From: Icerya purchasi
Lineage: Eukaryota > Arthropoda > Insecta > Hemiptera > Monophlebidae
DNA: 64,000 bases
Direction: 5' to 3'
NCBI GenBank assembly: GCA_039619475.1
Contig: CM077115.1
Span: 551,202,826 to 551,266,825 of the forward strand
Shown: positions 26,101 to 36,540 of the stretch, piece after piece
Position numbering within the stretch: the first letter of the stretch is position 1
Layout: each line of letters begins with the position of its first letter
Notes under the pieces: generated by a model
Told to the model about the DNA's origin: nothing
Databases searched by the model: none
Seen by the model: the letters and a program-made list of their open reading frames with translations, nothing else
Position numbers and translations under genes: made by a program

Positions 26101-26830
26101 AGTTGTTCACTACCGGCAACCTTTTCAGCAACATCTGCGGAGCTATACGGAATAAGGCTGGCAATCGAATGTGCAGTCACCGCGAACAAACACAATATAG
26201 TAATCTGCACAGACTCTCTCGGGGCCCTACAACACATACAGAAAAGATCAACGCACCCAATTGCTGATGATATTTGTAGTCGTTTACTACGTTGTCCTGC
26301 GCTGGTCGCGACGTTCCTCTGGATACCTGGACACGCAGATATTCCCGGGAAACAGGCTAGCGGATGCGGAATCAAAGAAGGCTGCTAAAAATTGTCCTCC
26401 GTTGAACATCAAAACGCCGTTTGAAGACATGAAAAACTGGTTAAAAGAGCTTTTGCTGGAGTCATGGCAACAGGACTGGATAAATAAATCAGAGGAACCT
26501 TCCCATCTACACTCTATCAAAAAGGAAATATGCGCATGGAATCACCAGCCAGATAGCCGCAGGGAGCAGGTCGTTTTGTGCCGCCTGCGTTTAGGGCACA
26601 CTAGCCTCACGCACAAGCACATCCTCGACAAAACTCAGCAAACGCAGTGTCTCGTATGCAACGTAAACATGACTGTAAAACATCTCCTGCTAGAATGTCC
26701 TTCCTATTCCGTCCTCCGGCAAGTATTGAACATCAGCAGTAACATGGCTACTATACTCCAGGATGACCCTAATACAATTTCCTCTATGTCCTCTTTCCTA
26801 AAATCTACTGGTTTCTTCCACTTCATATAA
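23146..26830 (+). pseudogene. Element IA ORF2: endonuclease-reverse transcriptase-RNase H polyprotein, frameshifted
   Basis: The ATG at 23146 is three bases past the ORF1 stop. Domains in order: AP-like endonuclease with ISWNCNG, QETHLK, GDFNAHSPSWG and GSDHVPIVI; reverse transcriptase (about 24480-25420) with SKAFDR, NGIPQGSVLGPTLFN and the catalytic FVDD (Val where Ala is usual); RNase H with FYTDASK, SAELYGIRLAIE, CTDSLGAL and IPGHADIPG; and a C-terminal CLVCN..MTVKHLLLEC motif. Breaks: an A-run shift near 23285, a shift near 23815, a change of frame between 25680 and 25890 with a TGA at 25846-25848, and a shift near 26345 inside the last RNase H motif. The RT core (23799-25670) is still one open frame. 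The protein would nick target DNA and copy the element RNA into the break; this copy cannot do so. Confidence 0.85.
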
Positions 26831-26911
26831 CTCGTTATAAAATAAGCTTGCACGCTCCTAACCTAGTTGCTGTACATGGCGTGTATATAAAAAAAAAAAA
26901 AAAAAAAAAAA

Positions 26912-26922
26912 AATCTTTCTAA
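26912..26922 (+). repeat. Target-site duplication, right copy, of element IA
   Basis: AATCTTTCTAA, identical to 21601-21611. Confidence 0.8.
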
Positions 26923-26937
26923 TAAAGAATTTTACAT

Positions 26938-27620
26938 TTTTTTTTTTTTCCTCCTATTCCCGAAACTTCGGGTAGGGGTGCACTTATTTAATAAAAATGT
27001 TGATCCATTATAATAACGGAATTAATATAACCCATCCAGTTAAGTATTTGTTATTATATTAATTACCATTTTACAGTTGTTGTTTTTTGTTTTTTTTTAC
27101 AATATCTACATATATTTTTACTATTTACTTAATATAAATGTACATTATTTTTCCGGAATTTTATTTCTTCTATTGTAAATTTATTAAATTCATTAAAATA
27201 ATTTTGAACAAGTTGTGTTATATCATAATTACCGAGTATATTATTATTATTATAATTGCATCCTTGTAGGATATGAAAAACATCATCTCTAAAATTACAT
27301 ATTACACAGTTGTCAGACTCAGATATCTTAAATTTATATAAATATACCTTAAATAGATAGACCGTGCCCTGTTATAAATTGAACATTAAAAAAATTTGGC
27401 GTATATTGATTATTTTTAAATCTATCTATTATACTTGAAAAACATTGATACGTTATTCCATTATAATTATTCCATATTTCTTGAAATTTATTTATATAAA
27501 ATTTATCCATAATTTTATTCATTTGTTTTACTTTAATTAGTTTATTCTCATATTTAAAAAACGGTGTCTTATATATTACGTTATTGAACGGGGATGCTCC
27601 ATATTAATATTATTTTTAAT
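26938..27620 (-). pseudogene. Non-LTR retrotransposon family Y, C-terminal fragment with 3' UTR (copy Y1)
   Basis: Minus-strand reading gives INKFQEIWNNYNG, then FNVQFITGHG, a small break, then YKFKISESDNCVICNFRDD and FHILQGCNY. This is the post-RNase H segment of an I-like ORF2 ending in a Cys-x2-Cys..His..Cys motif. The same order occurs in Y2 (FTQFLTGHG, RFKIAETDICIDC) and Y3. Its 3' UTR (26950-27100) matches 35145-35265, sharing the CCATCCA(G/A)TTAAGT word, and ends at a poly(A) (plus T-run at 26937-26951). Element IA is inserted about 15 bp beyond that tail. The RT is missing, and upstream sequence to about 27990 may be further decayed ORF2. Confidence 0.6.
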
Positions 27621-29143
27621 TGCGACCAAGCTTATATGTTTTTCTATTTCATATTCGATTGGTTTAATACCAGCTATAACTATGGGCCGACAAATAACTG
27701 ATTACTCTATATGATTTAATCATTTTTATAGCTATGTAAGCCTTTGAAAGCTTTTTTTAAAACATCTTTTGAAATTTTTTAGTTTTTAACATTTCTACAT
27801 ATATGATGATACTATCATAAAGTATGTTAGGTAAAATAATACACTTTTATACAACGTAATTCCTTTTTTATAATTTTTACAGTTTTGGTTATTATACAAC
27901 TCTTATTAAATATTATTATGAATTTGCCATATTTTGGTTTTAATGTAATTAAAATGTTCATAAAATTTTAAATTACTGTTTATTATTATTCCCAATACGT
28001 TCAAAAGTTTTTCAGCAAGTACGAATGTATACAATGCCGGCAATTAACAAAACGGGAAAATCCCGCATTAAGCCCAACAGTTTAAAATTCTGCGCTTGAC
28101 GTGAATGAATCGCAGCGTTTTTCAGTTTGTGAAATGAATAATTTTTTTCTCATTTCGTTCAGCAGCGTAAATAGAGATGAATTTGTTCGTATCGAGTATT
28201 TTTTAAAAAATCCAAGTTCCGTCGAACTTTATACATGTACATATATTTTTCTTTAAAATATTCATTTAAGTTTAAAAAAAATTACTAAACTTTTTATTTT
28301 TTTATTTTTTTTTTTTATCTGAAAGTTTTATATTTCAAATATTTTCATCCTGGTGCTCGAAGGTTAGCTATGTTGACACAGGATCGATGGTATACTTACA
28401 TCTTCCGATGATGTCCAAATTCGAAATTAATTTTCGTTGATATTCTAGTTATCTGGAACATTGTGATTTGTTCGATCCGTCTGCGGCGGATGCGCACTAC
28501 TCGGACTGAGCAGTATTGAGCGGCGAGCGATTTATTTATAATCCGGATTTTCAGAATAATCGCTCTAAATTGTTGGAAGACGTTGTTATTCTCTCGTTAC
28601 ATGTTAAAAGTTTATTTGCTCATCGCTTCTTACCGAGGTATAATGATATATAAGAACTCTTAATTAATCTGGTCATTATCGTTTTGCCAAGTCGTTGTAC
28701 ATCATAATTTATGAATTAGTAATCACTATTGTAGCTGATTACATTTTTCTTATACTTTTCATAGTTTTAACTTGCAGCAAATTTTAGTTTCGATCGAGTT
28801 GATTAAATTACAAAAATAAAAGGACTTTTTCTAGTTCGTTTAGTCATTTTCTTTTCTCATTGTATCCATTCTGGGTGAAATTATTATTATTATTATTATT
28901 ATTTAGAAATCTAATAGAAAAGCCTAATGTTTAACCGAAAAAAATAATTATTAATTTTCTCACCACTGAGACTTTCAGCTGGAACGGATTCAAATTGTAC
29001 TTATTGTTAACATTAGCAATAAAAAATGCTTTTATAAGCATAATTTTATTAACCATCGCCTCCTAAATTTACAGGCTAAATCTGACCCTAATTTTGTTAA
29101 TTATGCTATTTCATTATCTATATACAATGTATAAATTATTAAA
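27621..29143. other. AT-rich stretch, no recognisable gene
   Basis: It may include decayed upstream family Y sequence to about 27990. A (TTA)n run of about eight units is at 28880-28903. The remainder shows no motif on either strand. Confidence 0.4.
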
Positions 29144-29480
29144 CTAGTAGAGTGGAGAGGGCAAAAGGGAGAAGGTAAAAGAGAAAAAGAAAAACGATAA
29201 GAGGGAAGGAAAGAAGGAGCAAGTCTTAGTCTGATTAAGGAAACAATAGCCGAGCGCCGAGAAAAAGGAAGAAATTGAAACCAGGGCTGTGAGTTGGGAA
29301 TAGGCTGTAGGAGGTGGTAGAAGAACGATTGGCGAAAAAAGAAAGGTAGATGTCAACCCATAGTCTGACATGGAGACTTGAGGAGAAAAAAAGAATGTCA
29401 CAGGCAGGAAAATGAGGGAGGAGTGGACCATTGAGAGACGCCGAGCGAGCTAGGAAGTCTTCTAGATATAAAAAAATCAA
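29144..29480 (-). pseudogene. Non-LTR retrotransposon family X, internal fragment (copy X2)
   Basis: Minus-strand frames read DFLARSASLNGPLLPHFP, CDILFFSS and LWVDIYLSFF, then after a frameshift NQTKTCSFFPSLLSF. The copy at 60004-60711 carries DFLARSAARDGPLFCNIP, WDILLLSS and LWSDIYPSLF at the same spacing, immediately after its last RNase H motif. Thus this is the region just downstream of RNase H in a family X ORF2. It is truncated at both ends and lacks the terminal tail and poly(A). The IB element inserted about 80 bp to its right. Confidence 0.65.
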
Positions 29481-29561
29481 CGAAATTATTGGACCGTTAC
29501 AGTTATGAAATACATCCCTTTGGGGTTACCAAAATCGGATGCATATCCTTCTGCGGCAATG

Positions 29562-29573
29562 TGTTAAACTCTT
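29562..29573 (-). repeat. Target-site duplication of element IB (3' side)
   Basis: TGTTAAACTCTT is identical to 34860-34871. The last CTT merges into the CTT tail of the element, so the certain length is 9-12 bp. Confidence 0.8.
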
Positions 29574-29604
29574 CTTCTTCTTCTTCTTCTTCTTCTTCTT
29601 CTTT
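29574..29604 (-). repeat. (GAA)n 3' tail of element IB
   Basis: About ten CTT units on the plus strand lie exactly between the 3' UTR and the target duplication, which is where a non-LTR retrotransposon carries its tail. Confidence 0.75.
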
Positions 29605-29657
29605 GATTAACGTGCCGTGTACTGCCGCCTAGGCCAGAGGCACTGATAAGTCAGAAG

Positions 29658-32600
29658 TTAGATGGTATGGAATAAGTTAGTAATTTTGAGGAAAAGGAGG
29701 AGATGTTCCACTTTGTCGTGATGATCAGATAAGATTTTGGAAAGGTTAGACGACCGGAGAGTTTGTGTTCGGCATGTATTGTAAGTAGGACAGTTGATGA
29801 GTAAGTGTTGGACTGTGATGGGAGAATTGCAATTGGAACATAGTGGGATGGGTTGTCTGGACAGGAGGTGACTGTGCGTGATTTTGGTGTGGCCTAGACG
29901 GAGTCTTGTGACAACTATTTCGTTCCTTCGATTTGTTGATAGTGAAGTTTTCCATGGATGAATGGTGTCACGAATTGAGCGAAGCTTGTTCGAGTTTGGG
30001 GTGCTGGTCCATTGTTCTTGCCATATTTGTAGTGATTTCCGTGCAATATAAGCTTTGAGGTCCATCGGTGGTATTTCGATATTTGGAACTGGAAAGAATA
30101 ATGAGCCTTCTTTCGCCGCAGTATCCGCAAGTGAATTTCCGTTGATTCCAACGTGTGATGGGATCAATGCGAACGAGATGTGAACACTTGTACTGCATAG
30201 GGTGCGAATAATTTCTTTGGCTATTGGATGCTGATGAGGGGAATTGAATTTTTGAAGAGATGTAATTGCGTTTAGTGAATCTGTACATATAAGGTATGAG
30301 GAATCGGGATCAAAAGTTGTTATATTTTCTATAGCCAGTTTTATGGCCATTAGTTCCGCCGAAAGTGTTGAAAATGGAGCCGGAAGGGAGTACCGAAGAA
30401 TAATTTCTGTATCAGATGCTACTCCACAACCTGTTCCTTGAGGTGTTTTGGACCCATCAGTAAAAACTATTTTACAGCTATTATATTTGTTAACCATGCT
30501 CTGAAACGCGGAGCATAAAGTACTGGATGCTGATCCTTTCTTTGGGAATTTCTGGAGCTGAAGATCTATGTTGAGTTGTAAATTCGTCCATGGAGGTGTT
30601 GATGCCATAGTCAGTTTATATGTCGGTGGTAACATGATTTGCATCGTGTCCAAGATTTCAGTTACTTGATTGTAAAGAGTAAGCACCGATGTGTGTGGTG
30701 TTGGAAGAAGAGAATTTAGCGGAGGAAGGCTGTCCGACGATTTGAGTCGTATCCATGTGTTTAGAATGCTCCGATTTCTGCAAATATTGAGAGGAGGAAT
30801 ACCAGCTTCACAAAGAACGCTAATGGATGGAGAAGTAGGAAAAGCGCCAATAGCGAGTCTCGCCGCAGTGTGATGAATCGTGTTAAGTGTGTTGATACTG
30901 CTTTGATTTGCTGAAGAGTATATTACAGCGCCGTAGTCGAGCCTCGACTTAATTAGTGCCTGATATAATTTTAATAAGGAGGAACGATCCGAGCCATATG
31001 ATGTGCTAGCCAATTTACGAATTAAGTTTAATTTTTTGGTGCAGACTGTTTTTAGTTGATTGATATATGATTTCCATGTAAGTTTCTCATCCAAATTGAT
31101 TCCCAGAAATTTCACAGTATTTGAGGATGGTATAGTTGTGTTGTTCATCTGAACTGAGATTCCATGGTTGCAACGACGAACTCTACAGAAATGTATAGCG
31201 GTAGTTTTCGTGTTGGAAAAGTTGAAGCCGTTTTGAACTGACCAGATTTGTAATTTGTCGATCGTTTCCTGTAGTGCTGACGTTCCGAGGGCTGGGTCCG
31301 AGCAGGATATGAAGATGGCTAGATCATCCGCAAATAAGGAACATTTGACAGGAAGGCAGATTTGGTCCGAAATGTCGTTTATGGCCACGTTAAAGAGGGT
31401 GGGGCTCAGGACGGAACCCTGAGGAACACCATTCTGAAGATCGTGGGAAGTTGATTTAACCGAGCCTAGCCGTATATGAAATTTGCGGTTCGATACGAAA
31501 TTTTTAACGAAGTACGCCAGGTGACCGCGAACTCCCCAACCGTGGAGAGTTTTTAAAATTTTTTCTTTCCAGGTATTGTCAAACGCTTTGGACATGTCGA
31601 AAAATATAGCCATCAGATGGTTTTTGCGAATAAATGATGTCTGAATGGATTGCTTGAGGAAAATAAATTGATCAATCGTTGATCTCCTTGCTCGAAAACC
31701 ACATTGCGAATCGGTTAGATGATTGTTGGATTCGATGAACCATTGCAATCGCGCGTTTGTAATTCGTTCCATGAGTTTGCACAGAACGCTAGTGAGTGAA
31801 ATAGGTCGGTAATTGTCTAGCAACATTGGATTTTTGTTTGGTTTCGGGATCGGGATGATTTCAGCGGTTCTCCATGAATCTGGGAATGTATTTGTTGTCC
31901 AGATGTGGTTAAAAATTGATAGTAGTAGAAGAATAACTGGTTCAGGGGCATTTTGGAGCATGTAAACATGAATGCTATCCGGTCCAACTGCGGCTGGTTT
32001 CGGTTGTTTGATGCCTCGTTGAAGTTCCTCGAGCGTAATAGGACTGTTGTACGGTTCTTCGTTGTTAGATTGAAAGTCAAGATTTATGGAGGCGAGGTTT
32101 CTTTTATGATTGAGCGCTTCTGTTGAGAAGTTGGAGTTGCTGGACTGTAGAGCTATAAATTTCGCAAACAATGATGTTATTTCGGTTAAGTCTGTGTAAA
32201 TGTAGTTATCAAATTTGATGCTGGTGGGAGTTGGTGAAAAATTTTTCCTATCAAGTGCTCGAATTTTTCTCCAGACTATAGTTGATGAGGTGTAATAGTT
32301 TATAGTTTGAACAAATTGCTGCCATGTGTTCCTTTTGGCCTGTTTTAATGTGTATCTTGCTTTAGCACGAAGTTTTCGAAAGGTAATATGATTTTCCAGA
32401 GATGGAGCGGCTTTTAATTTTTTCAGGGCTTTTCTTCTGTTATGTATAGCGGCAGAACAATGCGGGGGGTCCACCAAGGGACAACGTTTGTACGTCGATG
32501 TGAACTTTTGGGAGTTACGGAATTCGCATGGTTTACAATAATATTTGTGAATGATTGCACGAGATTTCCGGTATCTGAGAATAAATTAACTTCAAGGTCG

Positions 32601-33346
32601 GAGACTGATGGAAAGGTCGATCCATATGTTTTCCAATCTGTTTTACGGTAATTGTATTTTATGTCTTGAGGTAGGGATGTAGTTTTGCTCTGTTTATGGT
32701 GAACAATTATGGGAGTATGGTCACTTCCAGCGAGATCAACATGATTGAAGATTTCAATGGCGCTGAGAATGGACGGGGTGATAATAATTAGATCCAGCAT
32801 TGACCATTTCTTATAAGAAAAGTTATAGTGCGTAGGTTCCTCCGGATGGAGCAGAGCGAGGTTACGTCTCGAAATAGCATCTTCAATGATTCTGCCTCTA
32901 GAGTTGTAGCCTGATCCTCCCCAGGATGGAGAATGAGCGTTCAGATCTCCACATATGAGAAAAGGATGTGGAAGGATCGAAATAAGTTCACTGATGTTTT
33001 CTTGAGTGATATTATCTCCTGGAGGTAAATATATTGAGCAAATAGTAAGTGGTGTTGAGAGGTATATAGTAGCTGCAACAGCTTGTAGAGTTGTCTTTAG
33101 TTGTAGCTGATTAAAATTAATGTAGTTTTTAACGGCCAAGCTGACTCCTCCGGATGCCCAGTTTGAAGAACAATTTACGGATATAATATTGTAGTTTGGA
33201 AGATATAAAGATTGATTATTTTTAAGGTGAGTTTCTTGTAGACAGATTAATGTTGGATCATAAATAGATTGTATTAATTTGAGATCTTCTAGATGTTTGA
33301 AAATTCCGTTACAGTTCCAGCTGATGTATGTTTGTAAACTATCCAT
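29658..33346 (-). CDS. Element IB ORF2: endonuclease-RT-RNase H polyprotein with one frameshift
   Basis: About 1228 codons. Endonuclease: ISWNCNG from residue 8, QETHL with catalytic Glu at 38, GDLNAHSPSWG near 140, and LAGSDHTPIIV near 210. The frame then shifts by one base in a six-C run at about 32463-32468. Reverse transcriptase: DNYRPISLTSV, FFDMSKAFDNTW, NGVPQGSVLSPTLFN and the FADD catalytic pair near residue 670. RNase H near 955-1070: FTDGSK, LSAELMAIKLAI, CTDSLNAI and HVGINGNSLAD, with all D-E-D-D positions present. C-terminal motif: CSNCN..ITVQHLLINC near 1170. The stop is followed by a short UTR. All catalytic residues are kept, so apart from the homopolymer shift, which could be a sequencing error, the protein looks functional. 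It would nick chromosomal DNA and prime reverse transcription there. Confidence 0.9.
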
Positions 33347-33376
33347 ATGTCTTTCGAGTTTGGAAAATAAACCTCA

Positions 33377-34667
33377 CTAGGGGGATGGGTTGGTTCCAAT
33401 GGTAGGGTGGCTGGAGGCCTGCAGTCCTTTCAGCTTTTTCTGAATCTTAGTTAGGTGCACTTTTGTCGATCTATCCTTTATGAAAGGGTGAAGTTCCGTT
33501 ATCATTCTAATAATTGAGTCTCTGGAAACTTTGAACTCTTCGGAAAGAATTGATTCGATTTCCAGGGCGGACTTTCCTTTAGCCATGTCCACGAATACTG
33601 CAAAATTAGTGGAGGACAGTGGATATTCGCTTGCTTTGAATTTTTCGTTAATTGAAGTCTCAAGATGTTTTAAAACTTCTTTGAGAGAGTTTGGAGATTC
33701 CTCCGTTTCAGTTCCTGAGTCCGATGAGAGACCATGAGATTCATCTGGTAGATCAGTAAAGTTTTTGAGTTTTTGCTTTTTTGTTCCTTTTTTCTTCGTT
33801 TGTTCTCTAGCTTCCGTAGATATGGGATGAGTAGCACAAATTTCCATCGGCGTTGAAGAATTACCTAATGAAGACGAAGTTGATGGAAGTGATCTTTTCG
33901 AGGTAAGCAATGGAAAGTGATCAGCTGAAGATTTCCCGGTGTTTTCTATTTGAATATTTGGAGTGCCGATTTCTCGTTGAACGGCGTTTTCTGGGTTATC
34001 AGCCTCGATAGTGCAGTCTTCGGCTCGATGACCTTTTGATTTACACTTGAAACAGGTAAAGTCGTCGAATGTGATGAAAATCCTGTGAGAAACATTTGCG
34101 TGGTCCAGTACAAATGATCCAGGTAGATTTGCTTCTTCAATATTGGTAGTAGTGTAAACCTGTCTTCGCCAGCTAATGAGTTGGTCGTGAGGATTAATTC
34201 TTAGAATGGCGATATCGGATGTAATTTCTAGTTTTAGATTATTTACAACGTAATCTTGTAAAATTTCATTCGGAAGCGTTGACGGCACATTAGAAAAAAT
34301 GATTCGTTTAGCTGGAGTCTTTTGTCTTCTGCATTTAATGAAATTGTCCTCGATTTTGAATCCGCCATGTTCGTTCACGAATGCCTCTACTAAAGATGAA
34401 TCTTTAAGGTGAGTAATGATTCTGTTGCGGCTTACTTTAGCAGCTGCAATAATATTAAGGGGACCTCCAACGAGATCTTTGATGGCGATAAGGTAATCGC
34501 GAAGTTTATAATCTAATATGCAGTTGAAAACGATACCTTGTTCTTCTGTAGGGTATTTGAACGTGGTTAATGGTGTAATTTTGTTTTTTTGTGACCTGGG
34601 AGTACGATAGAGTTGAAGTGAGAGTAGGTTTTAACGATAAGTTCGACGGAGAAAGAATTTGAGCCAT
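33377..34667 (-). CDS. Element IB ORF1: gag-like protein with one CCHC zinc knuckle, one frameshift
   Basis: The ATG at 34665-34667 (MAQILSPSNL) was chosen because the frame leads directly into the conserved block. A single-base shift in the A-rich run at about 34578-34591 separates SQVTKK from KITPLTTFKYPTEEQGIVF, the same block as in the IA protein. From there the frame is open for about 400 codons to 33377. It contains CFKCKSKGHRAEDC (CCHC) at about 34020-34060, a Ser/Thr/Lys linker (EQTKKKGTKKQK), and a conserved C-terminus (FVDMAKGKSALEIESIL .. HPFIKDRSTKVHLTKI). It likely packages the element RNA. The ORF ends 30 bp before ORF2. Confidence 0.85.
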
Positions 34668-34859
34668 TTTGCAATCGGACTAAGCCGATTGCTGATATTC
34701 TAGAAATTACGTTCGGTTAGTTAATTGATAGTACAATGATAAAAGCACTTACTTATAGAAGATCAGCGTCTCGGTTAATAACGCGAGCGATAAGATAAGA
34801 TAAAAAAGACGAACGCGGTAACACGCAACTGCACTCTTAATCACATAAACCATAAAATC

Positions 34860-34871
34860 TGTTAAACTCTT
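34860..34871 (-). repeat. Target-site duplication of element IB (5' side)
   Basis: TGTTAAACTCTT, matching 29562-29573. Confidence 0.8.
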
Positions 34872-35566
<695 letters not shown>

Positions 35567-35875
35567 TTATGTATTTCGGTTATTGGTTTTTTTATTATTT
35601 TCCGTTTTTCTCTTTCGTTTTTTAAACTTATTGCATTCGAAAATCGAGTGAAAGCAATCGTCTGTTTCCTCTTTACAGTCTATACAGATGTCTGTTTCAG
35701 CAATTTTAAATCGTTTCATATAGACACCATTATTTCCATGTCCGGTTAAAAATTGAGTGAAGTTGTAATCGGTATAAAAATGTTTCATTTGTAGTCTTTC
35801 TTCTAAGTTTGGAACTATTTCCCGTGTTACTTTTCCAGTTTTTGATTTATCACATCTGAGTTGCCAAAGTCGCAT
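35567..35875 (-). pseudogene. Non-LTR retrotransposon family Y, C-terminal fragment (copy Y2)
   Basis: About 100 residues in one open frame: RLWQLRCDKSKTGKV, DYNFTQFLTGHG, YMKRFKIAETDICIDC and FHSIFECNKFKKR. The Gln-Phe-Leu-Thr-Gly-His-Gly block, followed by a Lys-Phe-Lys-Ile block and a C-x2-C..H..C motif, is the segment that follows RNase H in I-like ORF2 proteins. It is the best preserved of the three Y copies. The RT and RNase H are absent upstream because copy Y3 begins at about 36010. It ends at the C-terminus of the polyprotein with a Lys/Asn-rich tail. Confidence 0.6.
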
Positions 35876-36009
35876 ATTACTTGAATTAATTTTATTGATC
35901 TGTTTTCGTAACTTTTTTTTGTCTAAAATTTTTTCTTCTTGTCATATTAAATTAATATTTTTATAACACTTAATACTATTTCTATCCTTAATTACCTTGT
36001 ATTATTATA

Positions 36010-36445
36010 TAATTTAATTTTTTTTTAGATATATAATTCCTTCCATGATGAATTCATTAAATCTTTAAAAAGATTTGTAACTAATTCTGTAGCGTGTAAA
36101 ATATAGAATGTCTTATTATTATGGATAAAATCCGTTTAATATGTGCCCAATATTATTTGAAAAGTTACACATCTTTTGCAGTTTTCGGTATTGGTAATTT
36201 TAAACTTATATAAATATACTCTAAATTATAATATCCAGATATGAATTGTACGTTAAAAATATATAGCACAAAGTCTTTATTATTTATTCCATCTGTGATA
36301 CTCGTATTTGGAGAATATTTTGCTTCGCTAGCCTATTACAACTGTTCCATATACTTTGATATTTGTTCATATGATATTCATTTAAAATTACTTTAAACTG
36401 TTTTACATTTAACGCTTTATTTCCAAAAATGTAAGAAGGATATCT
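36010..36445 (-). pseudogene. Non-LTR retrotransposon family Y, C-terminal fragment (copy Y3)
   Basis: Minus-strand frames read YPSYIFGNKALNVKQFKVIL, YHMNKYQSIWNSCN, then after breaks FKITNTENCKRC. This is collinear with Y1 (MNKIMDKFYINKFQEIWNN, then FKISESDNCVIC). It lies head-to-tail behind Y2, so two truncated copies of the same family sit next to each other in the same orientation. The frame has several stops; there is no RT domain and no certain end. Confidence 0.5.
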
Positions 36446-36540
36446 CGTATTATGAAGCTATTAGTTTCAAAACGTGTCAATGTTTTAATTTGAAAGAAAT
36501 TATTATTTTATAAAAGTGTATACAAATGATTCATTTAATA
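36446..36540. repeat. Dispersed repeat, copy 2 (partner at 6213-6300)
   Basis: ATGAAGCTATTAG and ATTTTATAAAAGTGTATAC in the same order and orientation as at 6218-6290. It abuts the upstream side of the Y3 fragment, so it may be upstream family Y sequence. Confidence 0.55.

Larger units (their letters stand above)
21612..26911 (+). mobile_element. Element IA: full-length I-group non-LTR retrotransposon, decayed
   Basis: The ~5.3-kb element is bounded by an 11-bp direct repeat and ends in about 24 A residues after GGCGTGTATAT. Order: ~108-bp 5' UTR, ORF1 (gag-like), ORF2 beginning three bases after the ORF1 stop, ~55-bp 3' UTR, poly(A). RNase H in ORF2 plus the WNCNG/QETHLK endonuclease start place it in the I superfamily; assignment to I, Nimb or another clade needs a tree. 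It is very similar in layout and length to element IB. Several frameshifts make it non-autonomous. Confidence 0.85.
29574..34859 (-). mobile_element. Element IB: full-length, nearly intact I-group non-LTR retrotransposon
   Basis: About 5.29 kb, flanked by a 12-bp direct repeat. On the minus strand: ~190-bp 5' UTR, ORF1 (ATG 34667), ORF2 (ATG 33346), a short GC-rich 3' UTR (GGCCTAGGCGGCAGTACACG) and a terminal (GAA)n tail instead of poly(A). Each ORF has a single one-base shift, both in homopolymer runs. Layout and ORF lengths match element IA (ORF2 about 1228 codons in both), but tails and much sequence differ, so they are related subfamilies. Intact ends and few lesions suggest recent insertion. 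Confidence 0.88.

Noticed and set aside
22316..26520. Minus-strand frames across element IA, and plus-strand frames across IB
   Set aside because: Antisense shadows of retrotransposon ORFs.
27840..27870. Inverted match of ACACTTTTATAC to the dispersed repeat at 6213/36446
   Set aside because: Only about 14 bp of AT-rich similarity; chance is likely.
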